Assembly (NCBI GenBank): GCA_045128915.1
Contig: JBGVIT010000045.1
Location: forward strand, 1-14,844
DNA length: 14,844 nt
Source: RGIG9115 sp045128915
GTDB taxonomy: Bacteria > Bacillota > Clostridia > UBA1381
Reading direction: 5' to 3'
Positions 1 through 6,264 of the stretch are shown here, piece by piece. The notes under the pieces are model-generated. The model searched no databases and was not told where the DNA came from. It saw nothing but the letters and a program-made list of their open reading frames with translations. Position 1 is the first letter of the stretch; every line of letters begins with the position of its first letter. Position numbers and translations under genes: made by a program.

Positions 1-58
1 CCTTTAATTCGACAATTTGTTTTTCATACTCTTGTATATGTCTATAACTTCTTGGCAT
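1..58 (-). CDS. IS3-family-like transposase OrfA, 5' end only
   Basis: Only the first 19 codons lie in the window; the gene runs off the left edge. It begins ATG at 58 and reads MPRSYRHIQEYEKQIVELK, which I recognise from memory as the amino-terminal segment of the small helix-turn-helix protein (OrfA) of IS3-type insertion sequences in gut Clostridia. OrfA binds the element ends and, with OrfB by programmed frameshifting, forms the transposase. An AGGAGG ribosome binding site lies at 66-71 with 7 bases to the ATG, and an extended -10 lies further upstream. The family call rests on a short peptide, so it could be another small helix-turn-helix protein. Confidence 0.62.
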   Translation of the reverse strand, partial: MPRSYRHIQEYEKQIVELK

Positions 59-65
59 AAAAATA

Positions 66-101
66 CCTCCTATGGCTTTTTTATCATTATACCATAGGAG
101 G
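66..101 (-). promoter_or_regulatory. extended -10 promoter and RBS-sequestering inverted repeat of the IS
   Basis: CCTCCTATGG (66-75) and CCATAGGAGG (92-101) are perfect 10-bp inverted repeats. The proximal arm, read on the minus strand, contains the AGGAGG ribosome binding site of the transposase. Between the arms lies TATAAT (91-86) preceded by TGG, an extended -10. A transcript started here begins near base 79 and lacks the distal arm, leaving the ribosome binding site free. A transcript reading in from outside contains both arms and would hide it. Confidence 0.6.
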
Positions 102-227
102 CTCTTTTTTTCTATTGTCCGTTTTTACTGGTTCTGTTCAAAATTCCGAACCTTTTATTTTTATTGACATGCAAAACACGACAGAATTTTCATCGCGTTA
201 GGGCATACCCTGATGAAACAGACATAC

Positions 228-263
228 AGCAAAAGAAAAAGAAGCGGAACACGCGCCCCGCTC
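228..263 (-). terminator. terminator of the SHOCT/lipoprotein cluster (palindrome copy 1)
   Basis: AGCGG (243-247) pairs with CCGCT (258-262) around a GC-rich loop. On the minus strand this is followed by a T-rich run (TCTTTTTCTTTTG), as expected for Rho-independent termination after the lipoprotein gene. The core resembles the palindromes at 843-864 and 1675-1696, which lack the T-run. Confidence 0.55.
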
Positions 264-286
264 CACAATTTTATAGGTTGTGTACT

Positions 287-814
287 TTATCGAATTTTGT
301 AAGTAAATACTTCTGTTCCTTTTGTGGTAGGCACTGCCATTTTAACAAGTAGCGAATTGTTTTCATCCTCAGCAACAGTGGGAGGAACTAAAATTGCGAC
401 CTCAACCTTCTCACCACTGCTTAAAGGTTGCAAATTGCTGAAAGGATAGTCGGTTGAGCACAACTCCAATGTTCCTACTTTGTCATCGTAGGAATACAAA
501 TACCCATCATTGTAATCAATACATGGAATTGCAGAGTACATTAAAGAGTCAGTGTTTCCCTCAACAGTTTTTATATATCCTAATTCAGATTTTCCGGTGT
601 TCTTCATTGAAAAAGTGAGAACTGCGAAAATTTTGCTATCGACCATTCCGTAGGAATTATACGTGTCCGCAAAATCAAAAGACTCTAAAGTCAATTGAGC
701 GCAATCCGTAGAAACTGTATCGCCGATTGCATACAAAGTTCCTTCGCTATCGCCACAAGCGACAAGAGAAACGCACATAACTGTTGCTAAAAGCAGTGCA
801 AAAATTTTTTTCAT
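287..814 (-). CDS. DUF4352-like lipoprotein
   Basis: A 175-residue predicted lipoprotein. The signal peptide starts MKKIFALLLATVM and ends at a lipobox LVAC with the lipidated cysteine at position 20. The mature part (YAIGDTV near the start, then LTFSMKNTG) has the beta-rich pattern of the DUF4352/telokin-like extracellular domains found in Firmicutes lipoproteins; no catalytic residues are evident. I chose the ATG at 814 because GAGGTGG lies 6 bases upstream and the signal peptide begins there; an upstream in-frame start at 853 would put 13 residues in front of it. It is the last gene of a three-gene minus-strand cluster, 65 bases after the zinc-ribbon gene. Unlike the other two it has no SHOCT tail. 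Its function is unknown. Confidence 0.75.
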   Translation of the reverse strand: MKKIFALLLATVMCVSLVACGDSEGTLYAIGDTVSTDCAQLTLESFDFADTYNSYGMVDSKIFAVLTFSMKNTGKSELGYIKTVEGNTDSLMYSAIPCIDYNDGYLYSYDDKVGTLELCSTDYPFSNLQPLSSGEKVEVAILVPPTVAEDENNSLLVKMAVPTTKGTEVFTYKIR

Positions 815-836
815 TGTAACCCACCTCATTTTTCTA

Positions 837-933
837 TAATATGAGCGGAACACGTGTCCCGCTCGGTAATACTTAAAGATTATAATCCAAGTAATTGTTT
901 TTTCTTTTCGTCAAATTCTTCTTGCGTGATTGC
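837..933. repeat. 97-bp direct repeat, copy A
   Basis: Bases 837-933 match 1669-1765 with one difference (g at 854, a at 1686). The unit covers a GC-rich palindrome, the spacer to the stop codon, and the codons for the last 18 residues of the SHOCT tail, GAITQEEFDEKKKQLLGL. The identity extends outside coding sequence, which points to duplication or recent conversion. Confidence 0.9.
843..864 (-). repeat. intergenic palindrome copy 2
   Basis: GAGCGG (843-848) and CCGCTC (859-864) flank an inner near-palindrome ACACGTGT, so almost the whole 22 bases self-pair. It lies in the 65-base gap between the zinc-ribbon gene and the lipoprotein gene. No T-run follows on the minus strand, so it is more likely an intercistronic mRNA hairpin or a protein-binding dyad than a terminator. 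Confidence 0.75.
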
Positions 934-1647
934 GCCTATATCAAGCAGTTCTTTGAACTCTTTGAGTTCGCTCGCAACACTATGGTTTTTCTCTGGGGAT
1001 TCTGTTTTGTCATGAACACAGTCCTCATCAGTCAGTTCCGAAAGATTTGTCGAATTGCACTTCGGACAGCGACTAAAATCTTTGACCTTTGCAGAATATG
1101 AATCAGCATTTTTGTTTTGCTCGTACATATCGTATCTGCTGCCGCCTAATGCCCCTGCCATTGAACCTATCGTAGAAAGAGCAGAAACTAAAATGTTATT
1201 TACGTTATCATCTATGTCTTGTTGCGTATAACAGAATATGTTTCCACACACATTACAGCGCATACGATGTTCGCGCGTTTTTTTAGACAGTTCTTCCTGC
1301 AAAGCAACTTTTTCTCGTTCCAGTTCTTGTTCTACTCGCTCCCTGTCTTCGCCCGAACAAGATGAATGCGGGTGTTTGCTTATAATTTCCAATTTGAACT
1401 TGCCTGATAAGCTGCTGTATGTACATTGAACCTCAACAATCATTTTATCGGGTATTTCAATTTGTGGGCGAGACCAATTCGCACCGCATCTAATAGATAG
1501 TTTGCAAGCTTTTTCAAACGGTATCGTGATAGTTTCTGTTCTTTTGACATCAGCTATCTTTAAATCATCAATAAAAACACCGACTTTAGCCAAAGCGGTT
1601 ACTCCAAATGACTTTGGCAAGCCATGAAATACTATTTCACCAGCCAG
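880..1647 (-). CDS. zinc-ribbon protein with C-terminal SHOCT domain
   Basis: About 255 residues, unknown function. The first 85 residues look like a small beta-rich domain of the kind often paired with SHOCT. Residues about 97-125 are charged and helical (EDRERVEQELEREKVAL, probable coiled coil). A split zinc ribbon follows (CNVC ... CPKC, about 65 residues apart), and the carboxy end is a SHOCT module, a short helical pair found at the ends of membrane or oligomerising proteins. The start is uncertain. TTG at 1620 has no good ribosome binding site. An in-frame CTG at 1647 sits 7 bases after GAGGTG (1655-1660), ideal spacing, and adds nine residues; no ATG or GTG lies between the upstream stop at 1656 and TTG 1620. 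It is the middle gene of the cluster. Confidence 0.68.
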   Translation of the reverse strand: MAGEIVFHGLPKSFGVTALAKVGVFIDDLKIADVKRTETITIPFEKACKLSIRCGANWSRPQIEIPDKMIVEVQCTYSSLSGKFKLEIISKHPHSSCSGEDRERVEQELEREKVALQEELSKKTREHRMRCNVCGNIFCYTQQDIDDNVNNILVSALSTIGSMAGALGGSRYDMYEQNKNADSYSAKVKDFSRCPKCNSTNLSELTDEDCVHDKTESPEKNHSVASELKEFKELLDIGAITQEEFDEKKKQLLGL

Positions 1648-1668
1648 GTTTATTCACCTCATTTTCTG

Positions 1669-1765
1669 TAATATGAGCGGAACACATGTCCCGCTCGGTA
1701 ATACTTAAAGATTATAATCCAAGTAATTGTTTTTTCTTTTCGTCAAATTCTTCTTGCGTGATTGC
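1669..1765. repeat. 97-bp direct repeat, copy B
   Basis: Second copy of the unit at 837-933, offset by 832 bases with one mismatch. It covers the 3' end of the membrane-protein SHOCT gene and the palindrome after it. Confidence 0.9.
1675..1696 (-). repeat. intergenic palindrome copy 3
   Basis: GAGCGG (1675-1680) and CCGCTC (1691-1696) around an ACACATGT core. It lies between the membrane SHOCT gene and the zinc-ribbon gene, in the same relative place as copy 2, and again lacks a T-run on the minus strand. Confidence 0.75.
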
Positions 1766-2269
1766 ACCACTATCAAGTAAGTCTTTGAATTTTTTTAGTT
1801 CATCAGCATTTGATGGCGCGTTTTCTGCAACTTTTATCTCTGGCAATCCGGCAATCAAAGTTGACCTTTTCACAAAACTAACAACAACCACCGCAAACAA
1901 ACAAAGTTCAAAAATAGCTGTCGGGAATTTTGTTGAAATTATTTCACCATACCCCGCACCACAAGCTATTACACAGTAGTTAGCGTATAAAAAAAGAATA
2001 ATTGCTAAAATACTGTGAATACGCCCATCTCTATGTTTTTGCTTTGATACAATAGAAACAATACACATAACAGCACACAACAAAAACAATACTAGCATAG
2101 GTATTTTTATAATTGGGTATTTACTTATAGTATCCATAGCAGACATAGTAGTTTCGTATGTAAGACCTTTTGGCGAAGTAACCGCCAAAGTGATACACGG
2201 AATTAACATTATAACGAAAGAAATTATTAAAAATAATAGTTCAACTCCGTTTGCGATTTTCTTTTTCAT
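1712..2269 (-). CDS. four-segment membrane protein with C-terminal SHOCT domain
   Basis: A 185-residue predicted integral membrane protein. Hydrophobic segments lie at about residues 10-31, 53-75, 85-108 and 115-133, with the basic loop KQKHRDGR between the second and third. A cytoplasmic-type charged linker and a SHOCT module (LKKFKDLLDSGAITQEEF onward) end the protein; the last 18 residues equal those of the next gene. ATG 2269 is chosen because AGGAG lies 8 bases upstream; the in-frame TTG at 2275 would be only 2 bases from it. It is the first complete gene of the minus-strand cluster, 64 bases upstream of the zinc-ribbon gene, so co-transcription and a joint role at the membrane are likely. 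No enzymatic motif is visible. Confidence 0.75.
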   Translation of the reverse strand: MKKKIANGVELLFLIISFVIMLIPCITLAVTSPKGLTYETTMSAMDTISKYPIIKIPMLVLFLLCAVMCIVSIVSKQKHRDGRIHSILAIILFLYANYCVIACGAGYGEIISTKFPTAIFELCLFAVVVVSFVKRSTLIAGLPEIKVAENAPSNADELKKFKDLLDSGAITQEEFDEKKKQLLGL

Positions 2270-2295
2270 AATCAAATCTCCTTGACATTCAAAAT

Positions 2296-2476
2296 CTAGC
2301 CCGCTGCACTAACAGCCGCTTCATATTCCCGCACATATCTTGATACGGTATCGGGGTTGTGTCGCATTTCCTTTGCGACTTTTACAAATGAGCCAATCTG
2401 TTGATACATCTGCCACATTTTTTCTTTTTACTCTTGCTTTTTTAAATGCTCCGTTCTTAACTGCTTTGAAAAATAT
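2296..2476 (-). pseudogene. broken helix-turn-helix reading frame
   Basis: An ATG at 2418 opens a 40-codon frame ending TAG at 2296-2298. Its product looks like a helix-turn-helix (SFVKVAKEM, turn, then recognition helix DTVSRYVREYE). The ATG follows six A residues, has no good ribosome binding site and is itself preceded in frame by a stop. The frame reading into the same A-tract encodes a basic segment (NGAFKKARVKRKK) that would join it smoothly if one A were added. This looks like a frameshifted remnant of a small DNA-binding protein, perhaps from a mobile element. A genuine 40-residue protein or a base-calling error in the A-tract are the alternatives. Confidence 0.45.
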
Positions 2477-2487
2477 TCACTAACAGC

Positions 2488-2516
2488 ATTATAGCACACT
2501 AATATGATAAAGTCAA
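2488..2516 (-). promoter_or_regulatory. sigma-70-type promoter for the minus-strand cluster
   Basis: Read on the minus strand, TTGACT (2516-2511), a 17-base spacer and TATAAT (2493-2488). Transcription would begin near 2481 and run through the broken helix-turn-helix frame into the SHOCT membrane gene. No other convincing promoter lies closer to that gene. Confidence 0.7.
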
Positions 2517-2518
2517 GT

Positions 2519-2705
2519 TTTTTGCAACATTCAAATAAATCTCGACATTCGTGAAAATATAGGTTTATAGTATCATGTATAGTTTTGGACTACCTTTTAG
2601 AATAGGATTCCAGAAGGGTGAATTTAGTCAAAAACAGGTAATAATAAAGTGGCTTGAAGTGGACCATTTTAGTGGACTAAATAAAGTATTATGTACTATA
2701 AAATA
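2519..2705. other. intergenic gap, no gene seen
   Basis: No supported reading frame. The only pattern I see is three AGTGG-type words at 2648-2677 (AGTGGC, then AGTGGAC twice). Such words recur at the ends of some IS21-like elements, but no transposase or second end is present. The gap separates divergent promoters at 2488-2516 (minus) and 2706-2735 (plus). Confidence 0.4.
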
Positions 2706-2735
2706 TTGACAAGCGTAGATGAAGTGTGGTATAAT
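2706..2735 (+). promoter_or_regulatory. promoter for the acyltransferase-ferritin operon
   Basis: TTGACA (2706-2711), an 18-base spacer and TATAAT (2730-2735) with the extended -10 TGG. The start near 2743 leaves a leader of about 180 bases before the acyltransferase ATG. The leader contains a small dyad AGGTA-a-TACCT (2863-2873) close to the ribosome binding site. I find no T-box or SAM-box consensus in it. Confidence 0.7.
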
Positions 2736-2923
2736 AAATATCAGATCAGGAGAGATTAGAACGTCTTTTATGTTGAAGCTCGTCACGGCAAAGGTCTTGA
2801 AGGTCTTTTGAAGAGATATTTCTGATTCCTCAAATCTCAACGAAATCAAAACCCTTCACATTAGGTAATACCTACTGTTAAGGAGTTTTAAGCTATATTT
2901 TGTTCAGAAAGAAGGAAATACAA

Positions 2924-3544
2924 ATGTCAAGTATGGGTAAAAGACTTTTAGCTGTTATAAACTATCCAAGAACACTCCCCGTTTATTTATGTGCGGTGTG
3001 TTCAAAACAAAAGCATCTTATTAAAGCTGATATTGAGCGATGGAATCAAATTGACCAAATAAACTTTAATATGTTTGAGTCAATTAATTGGTATATGACA
3101 TATAAGAAAGAATTTCGCAATCTTATTCAGCATCGGCTGAAAAATCCATCACGCTCATTTTCATGCTTTTTCCACTATGCTGTTGCCCGAATATTGTGGA
3201 AGCCGCTGGAAACCTTATATATATACACCGAAGATATTGGCGGCGGATTATATATCCAACATGGTTTCTCCACTATTATAACTGCAAAGAAAATAGGCAA
3301 AAACTGCAGAATATATCAGCAGGTAACAATCGGCTATAAGGAACAGTTTAATCCTGTTCTGGAGGACAATGTTTCAGTCACCTGCGGGGCAAAGGTTTTA
3401 GGGGGTATAACAATGCATTCCGGCAGTCTGGCAGCTGCAGGTGCGGTAGTTGTAAAAGACGTTCCCGAAAATGCAATAGTTGGCGGCGTACCCGCTAAGG
3501 TGCTTGGATATAAAGATGAAAATAACCTTAATTTCCAAGGCTAA
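2924..3544 (+). CDS. serine acetyltransferase-like hexapeptide-repeat acyltransferase
   Basis: 206 residues, slightly short for CysE. The N-terminal half is helical; from about residue 105 there is a left-handed beta-helix of hexapeptide repeats (YIQHGFSTIITAKKIG, then IYQQVTIG, ILGG-like and AGAVVVKDVP turns) ending in VGGVPAKVLG, the usual acetyl-CoA pocket tail. The first catalytic histidine of serine acetyltransferase is kept (His113, QHG). The position of the second active-site histidine (the RHP motif in CysE) is asparagine here (Asn143, FNP). The donor is therefore probably acetyl-CoA, but the acceptor may not be serine; a sugar or polyamine is possible. ATG 2924 is chosen because GAAGGA lies 7 bases before it. 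It is 25 bases upstream of ferritin and probably co-transcribed with it. Confidence 0.78.
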   Translation: MSSMGKRLLAVINYPRTLPVYLCAVCSKQKHLIKADIERWNQIDQINFNMFESINWYMTYKKEFRNLIQHRLKNPSRSFSCFFHYAVARILWKPLETLYIYTEDIGGGLYIQHGFSTIITAKKIGKNCRIYQQVTIGYKEQFNPVLEDNVSVTCGAKVLGGITMHSGSLAAAGAVVVKDVPENAIVGGVPAKVLGYKDENNLNFQG

Positions 3545-3569
3545 AATAATTTGAGAAAGGAAGATTTAT

Positions 3570-4082
3570 ATGGATTCAAAAGTATCAAAACTACTTAACG
3601 AGCAAATAACAAAAGAGCTGTATTCAGCATATCTTTATCTTGATTTTTCTGTATTTTACGAGGCACAAGGACTTGACGGATTTGCTAATTGGTACATGGT
3701 TCAGGCTCAGGAAGAACGCGACCACGCAATGCTCTTTTTAAAGTATCTCCAGATGTGCGGAGAAAAGGTGGAGCTTAGTGCAATAGATAAGCCCGACAAG
3801 GAGCTTAAAACTCTTATGGAGCCACTTGAAGCAGGACTTGAGCATGAAAAATATGTAACAAGTCTTATAAACGACATATACGGCGCTGCATACGACGTGA
3901 AGGATTTCAGAACAATGCAGTTCCTTGATTGGTTTGTAAAAGAACAGCTTGAGGAAGAAAAGAACGCAGATGACATGATAAAGAAAATGGAGCTTTTCGG
4001 AAACGATTCAAAAGGCTTGTATTCCTTAGATGCAGAATACGCCGCAAGAATTTATACAGCACCATCACTTGTTCTTGATTAA
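3570..4082 (+). CDS. ftnA: non-haem ferritin (iron storage)
   Basis: A full-length 170-residue bacterial ferritin subunit. It should assemble into a 24-subunit cytoplasmic shell that oxidises Fe(II) and stores the mineral. The ferroxidase ligands are all present: Glu16, Glu49 and His52 (EERDH), Glu93 (EHEK) and Gln126 (KEQLEEEK), with Glu129/Glu130 of the C-site used by FtnA-type proteins. No haem-ligand methionine pattern of bacterioferritin is seen. The ribosome binding site AAGGAAG sits just before the ATG. The gene is followed by a strong terminator and is probably transcribed from the promoter at 2706. A 56-bp piece of a second ferritin gene lies at 6264-6319. Confidence 0.95.
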   Translation: MDSKVSKLLNEQITKELYSAYLYLDFSVFYEAQGLDGFANWYMVQAQEERDHAMLFLKYLQMCGEKVELSAIDKPDKELKTLMEPLEAGLEHEKYVTSLINDIYGAAYDVKDFRTMQFLDWFVKEQLEEEKNADDMIKKMELFGNDSKGLYSLDAEYAARIYTAPSLVLD

Positions 4083-4087
4083 TTCTT

Positions 4088-4135
4088 AAAACAAGGGTTA
4101 AGGACTGAGAATGCTCAGCTCTTAACCCTTGTTTT
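4088..4135 (+). terminator. Rho-independent terminator after ferritin
   Basis: Perfect 15-bp arms AAAACAAGGGTTAAG (4088-4102) and CTTAACCCTTGTTTT (4121-4135), with an inner CTGAG/CTCAG stem. The right arm ends in four T. The flanking A/T runs make it potentially bidirectional. Confidence 0.88.
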
Positions 4136-4185
4136 GTGCTGTATTATATTTAGAGATGAAAATCTGCTGAAATTTATATAAACTA

Positions 4186-4214
4186 TTGAAAATAGTGGAA
4201 AGTGATGATATAAT
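4186..4214 (+). promoter_or_regulatory. promoter of the BspA-like gene
   Basis: TTGAAA (4186-4191), a 17-base spacer and TATAAT (4209-4214). Transcription would start near 4221, giving a leader of about 60 bases to the ATG at 4282, with AAGAAGGA as ribosome binding site. Confidence 0.72.
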
Positions 4215-4281
4215 CTTTAATAGTGTTTTATACATAAACCCTTACATGATACATTAATCACATAGAAAGAAGGACTATTAA

Positions 4282-6264
4282 ATGAAAAAACTATTTGTAT
4301 CATTATCCACAATAACCATAGCACTGCTGTGCAGTTTTACTGTATTGGCTTCAACTGCGGTTAGCGGTGAAACGCCAAAACACGAAGGCACTTGTAACGA
4401 AAATATAACCTGGTCACTTTATGATAGCGGAGAGCTTGTTATTAACGGCAGCGGCGACATACCTGATTATTCTTCTTCAGATTCAGCTCCTTGGAATAGT
4501 TATCGTTCATCAATCGAATCTGTAACAATTAATCAAGGAATAACCTCCATTGGCGAGTACGCATTTTATAACCTTAAGGAACTAAAAGAAGCCGTAATTG
4601 CGCCTGGTATAACAACAATTAAATTTGCATCATTTAGTGAATGCAAAAAGCTAACGACAATAGAAATTCCCGACAGTGTAAAAAGCATCGGCAGTAATGC
4701 TTTTAATAATTGCAACAACCTGGCTGCAATGTATTACATGGGAACAGAGGAAGCTTGGAATGCTGTGTCAATAGATGCACTAAACGATAAGCTTAAAAAC
4801 AGCACAAAAATATTTGTTCCGAAAGGAAACATTCTCATTAAATACGATGCTAACGGTGGTACCGGAGGCCCATTCGGTTCATCAGCTTCGCCAAATTCAT
4901 CAAATGTACTAATTCCTAATACTGTTCCGGAAAAAGAAGCCGGCTTATTTTCCGGTTGGGCATCTGCCAAGGATGCGGCAACCGCAGAATATCAACCCGG
5001 AGATTCAATTAGTGTAGGCGAGGATAATATTACTTTATATGCCGTATGGCAAATAGGTGGGACCTGCGGCACAAATCTTATGTGGGAACTGAAAGACAAT
5101 GGAACCCTCGAAATCACCGGCACAGGTAAAATGGATGATTTTCAATCAGATTCAATGCCTTGGTACGATGTGCGACAAAATATTATCTCTGTAACGATCG
5201 AAGACGGAGTGACAAGCATTGGCACTCAGGCCTTCAGAGGTTGTAGCAACTTGGCAAGTATAACAATTTCTGATAGTGTAACAAGCATCGGCAATAGCGC
5301 TTTTTATGAATGTGTAAACTTATTAAGCGTAAAAATCCCACAAGGTGTAACAACCATTGCTAATCATACATTTTGCGATTGCGCTTGTTTAGCAAGCGTA
5401 GATATCCCTGATAGTGTAACTTCTATTGGTAATCACGCTTTTAATAATTGTAGTTCGTTAACAAGTATAGAAATTCCATGCCGAGTAATATCTATTGGTA
5501 ATTATGCATTCTATCAGTGTTATTATCTGTCGGAAATCAACATTCCGAACAGTGTAACTACGATTGGTGATTATGCATTTTATCAGTGTGACAGAGCGAA
5601 AACCATTAAAATTTCCGAAACCGCAACTTCTATCGGAAGTTATGCATTTAGTGAATGTTATGACGTAACAAATATCAAAATACCTGAAAGCGTTACTTCT
5701 ATCGGTATGGGTGCATTTCGCAATTGCAGAAGCTTAACTGGCATAAAAATTCCCGATGGTATAACCACTATCAACAATTATACTTTTTATCAGTGCAGTA
5801 GTTTGACAAGCATAGAAATTCCGGATAGTGTAACAACCATTGGTATGTGTGCATTTTATAAGTGCAATGAATTAAAAGATATACTATATCATGGCACAAA
5901 GCAGGAATGGAATGATATTTCAATAGGCAATGACAACCGTCCGTTATCAATCAACATTGTAGAGTTTAGAGATAGAATTAATATAGCCAAAACTGATTTT
6001 GGTTTAAAAAATGGAGCATTAGTTGCAAATCTTGATTTTGGATGGGCAAAGGAAGATGCCCTGGCATATGTTATGATTTATGATGCAAATAGCAATATGA
6101 TGGTAGGCATTGGTTTAACAACTGTAAAAAAAGGCGATACTTCTGCTGAAATAGTTGTTTCAACAGATACTGATTGTAACGGATATCAATATAAAATAAT
6201 GTTGTGGTCACCTGATACTATATCTCCATATATCAAGCCGTCTGAAGGAGAATTGCAATTATAG
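4282..6264 (+). CDS. secreted BspA-like leucine-rich repeat surface protein
   Basis: 660 residues with a signal peptide (about 1-24). Two LRR_5/BspA blocks are separated by one InlB-B/Listeria-Bacteroides type repeat (about 183-260, KYDANGG ... LFSGW ... TLYAVW). The first block has two full repeats, the second nine, each about 23 residues with the pattern AFxxCxxLxxIxIPxSVTSIG. Both blocks start with a similar cap (GTCxxNxxWxLxxxGxLxIxGxG) and end with a GT-x-x-x-W cap (MGTEEAW, HGTKQEW). The last 100 residues form a separate beta-type domain ending KIMLWSPDTISPYIKPS, like the C-terminal modules of clostridial surface proteins. No LPXTG or SLH anchor is visible, so it may be released or held non-covalently. 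Related proteins mediate adhesion; the ligand here is unknown. It has its own promoter. Confidence 0.9.
   Translation: MKKLFVSLSTITIALLCSFTVLASTAVSGETPKHEGTCNENITWSLYDSGELVINGSGDIPDYSSSDSAPWNSYRSSIESVTINQGITSIGEYAFYNLKELKEAVIAPGITTIKFASFSECKKLTTIEIPDSVKSIGSNAFNNCNNLAAMYYMGTEEAWNAVSIDALNDKLKNSTKIFVPKGNILIKYDANGGTGGPFGSSASPNSSNVLIPNTVPEKEAGLFSGWASAKDAATAEYQPGDSISVGEDNITLYAVWQIGGTCGTNLMWELKDNGTLEITGTGKMDDFQSDSMPWYDVRQNIISVTIEDGVTSIGTQAFRGCSNLASITISDSVTSIGNSAFYECVNLLSVKIPQGVTTIANHTFCDCACLASVDIPDSVTSIGNHAFNNCSSLTSIEIPCRVISIGNYAFYQCYYLSEINIPNSVTTIGDYAFYQCDRAKTIKISETATSIGSYAFSECYDVTNIKIPESVTSIGMGAFRNCRSLTGIKIPDGITTINNYTFYQCSSLTSIEIPDSVTTIGMCAFYKCNELKDILYHGTKQEWNDISIGNDNRPLSINIVEFRDRINIAKTDFGLKNGALVANLDFGWAKEDALAYVMIYDANSNMMVGIGLTTVKKGDTSAEIVVSTDTDCNGYQYKIMLWSPDTISPYIKPSEGELQL

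Larger units (their letters stand above)
1..140 (-). mobile_element. terminal part of an IS3-like insertion sequence
   Basis: The stretch holds the transposase start, its promoter and a short 5' non-coding end, so it is probably the transposase-proximal end of an insertion sequence that continues left of the window. IS3-family elements end 5'-TG...CA-3'. A CA at 139-140 is a possible outer boundary, but neither the other end nor a target duplication is visible, so the exact edge is a guess. Confidence 0.45.

Noticed and set aside
2647..2677. End of an IS21-like element (repeated AGTGGAC words)
   Set aside because: Only two exact seven-base words and one near match, with no transposase and no partner end; could be chance in AT-rich DNA.
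2628..2849. 73-codon minus-strand frame in the intergenic region
   Set aside because: It runs antisense through the promoter and leader of the acyltransferase operon and has no ribosome binding site or recognisable product.
2743..2923. T-box or SAM riboswitch in the acyltransferase leader
   Set aside because: No T-box core sequence and no S-box conserved elements are seen; only a small AGGTA/TACCT dyad.
5200..5890. Regular repeats that could suggest a CRISPR array
   Set aside because: The roughly 69-bp period lies in an open reading frame and encodes 23-residue leucine-rich repeats; there are no constant repeats with unique spacers.
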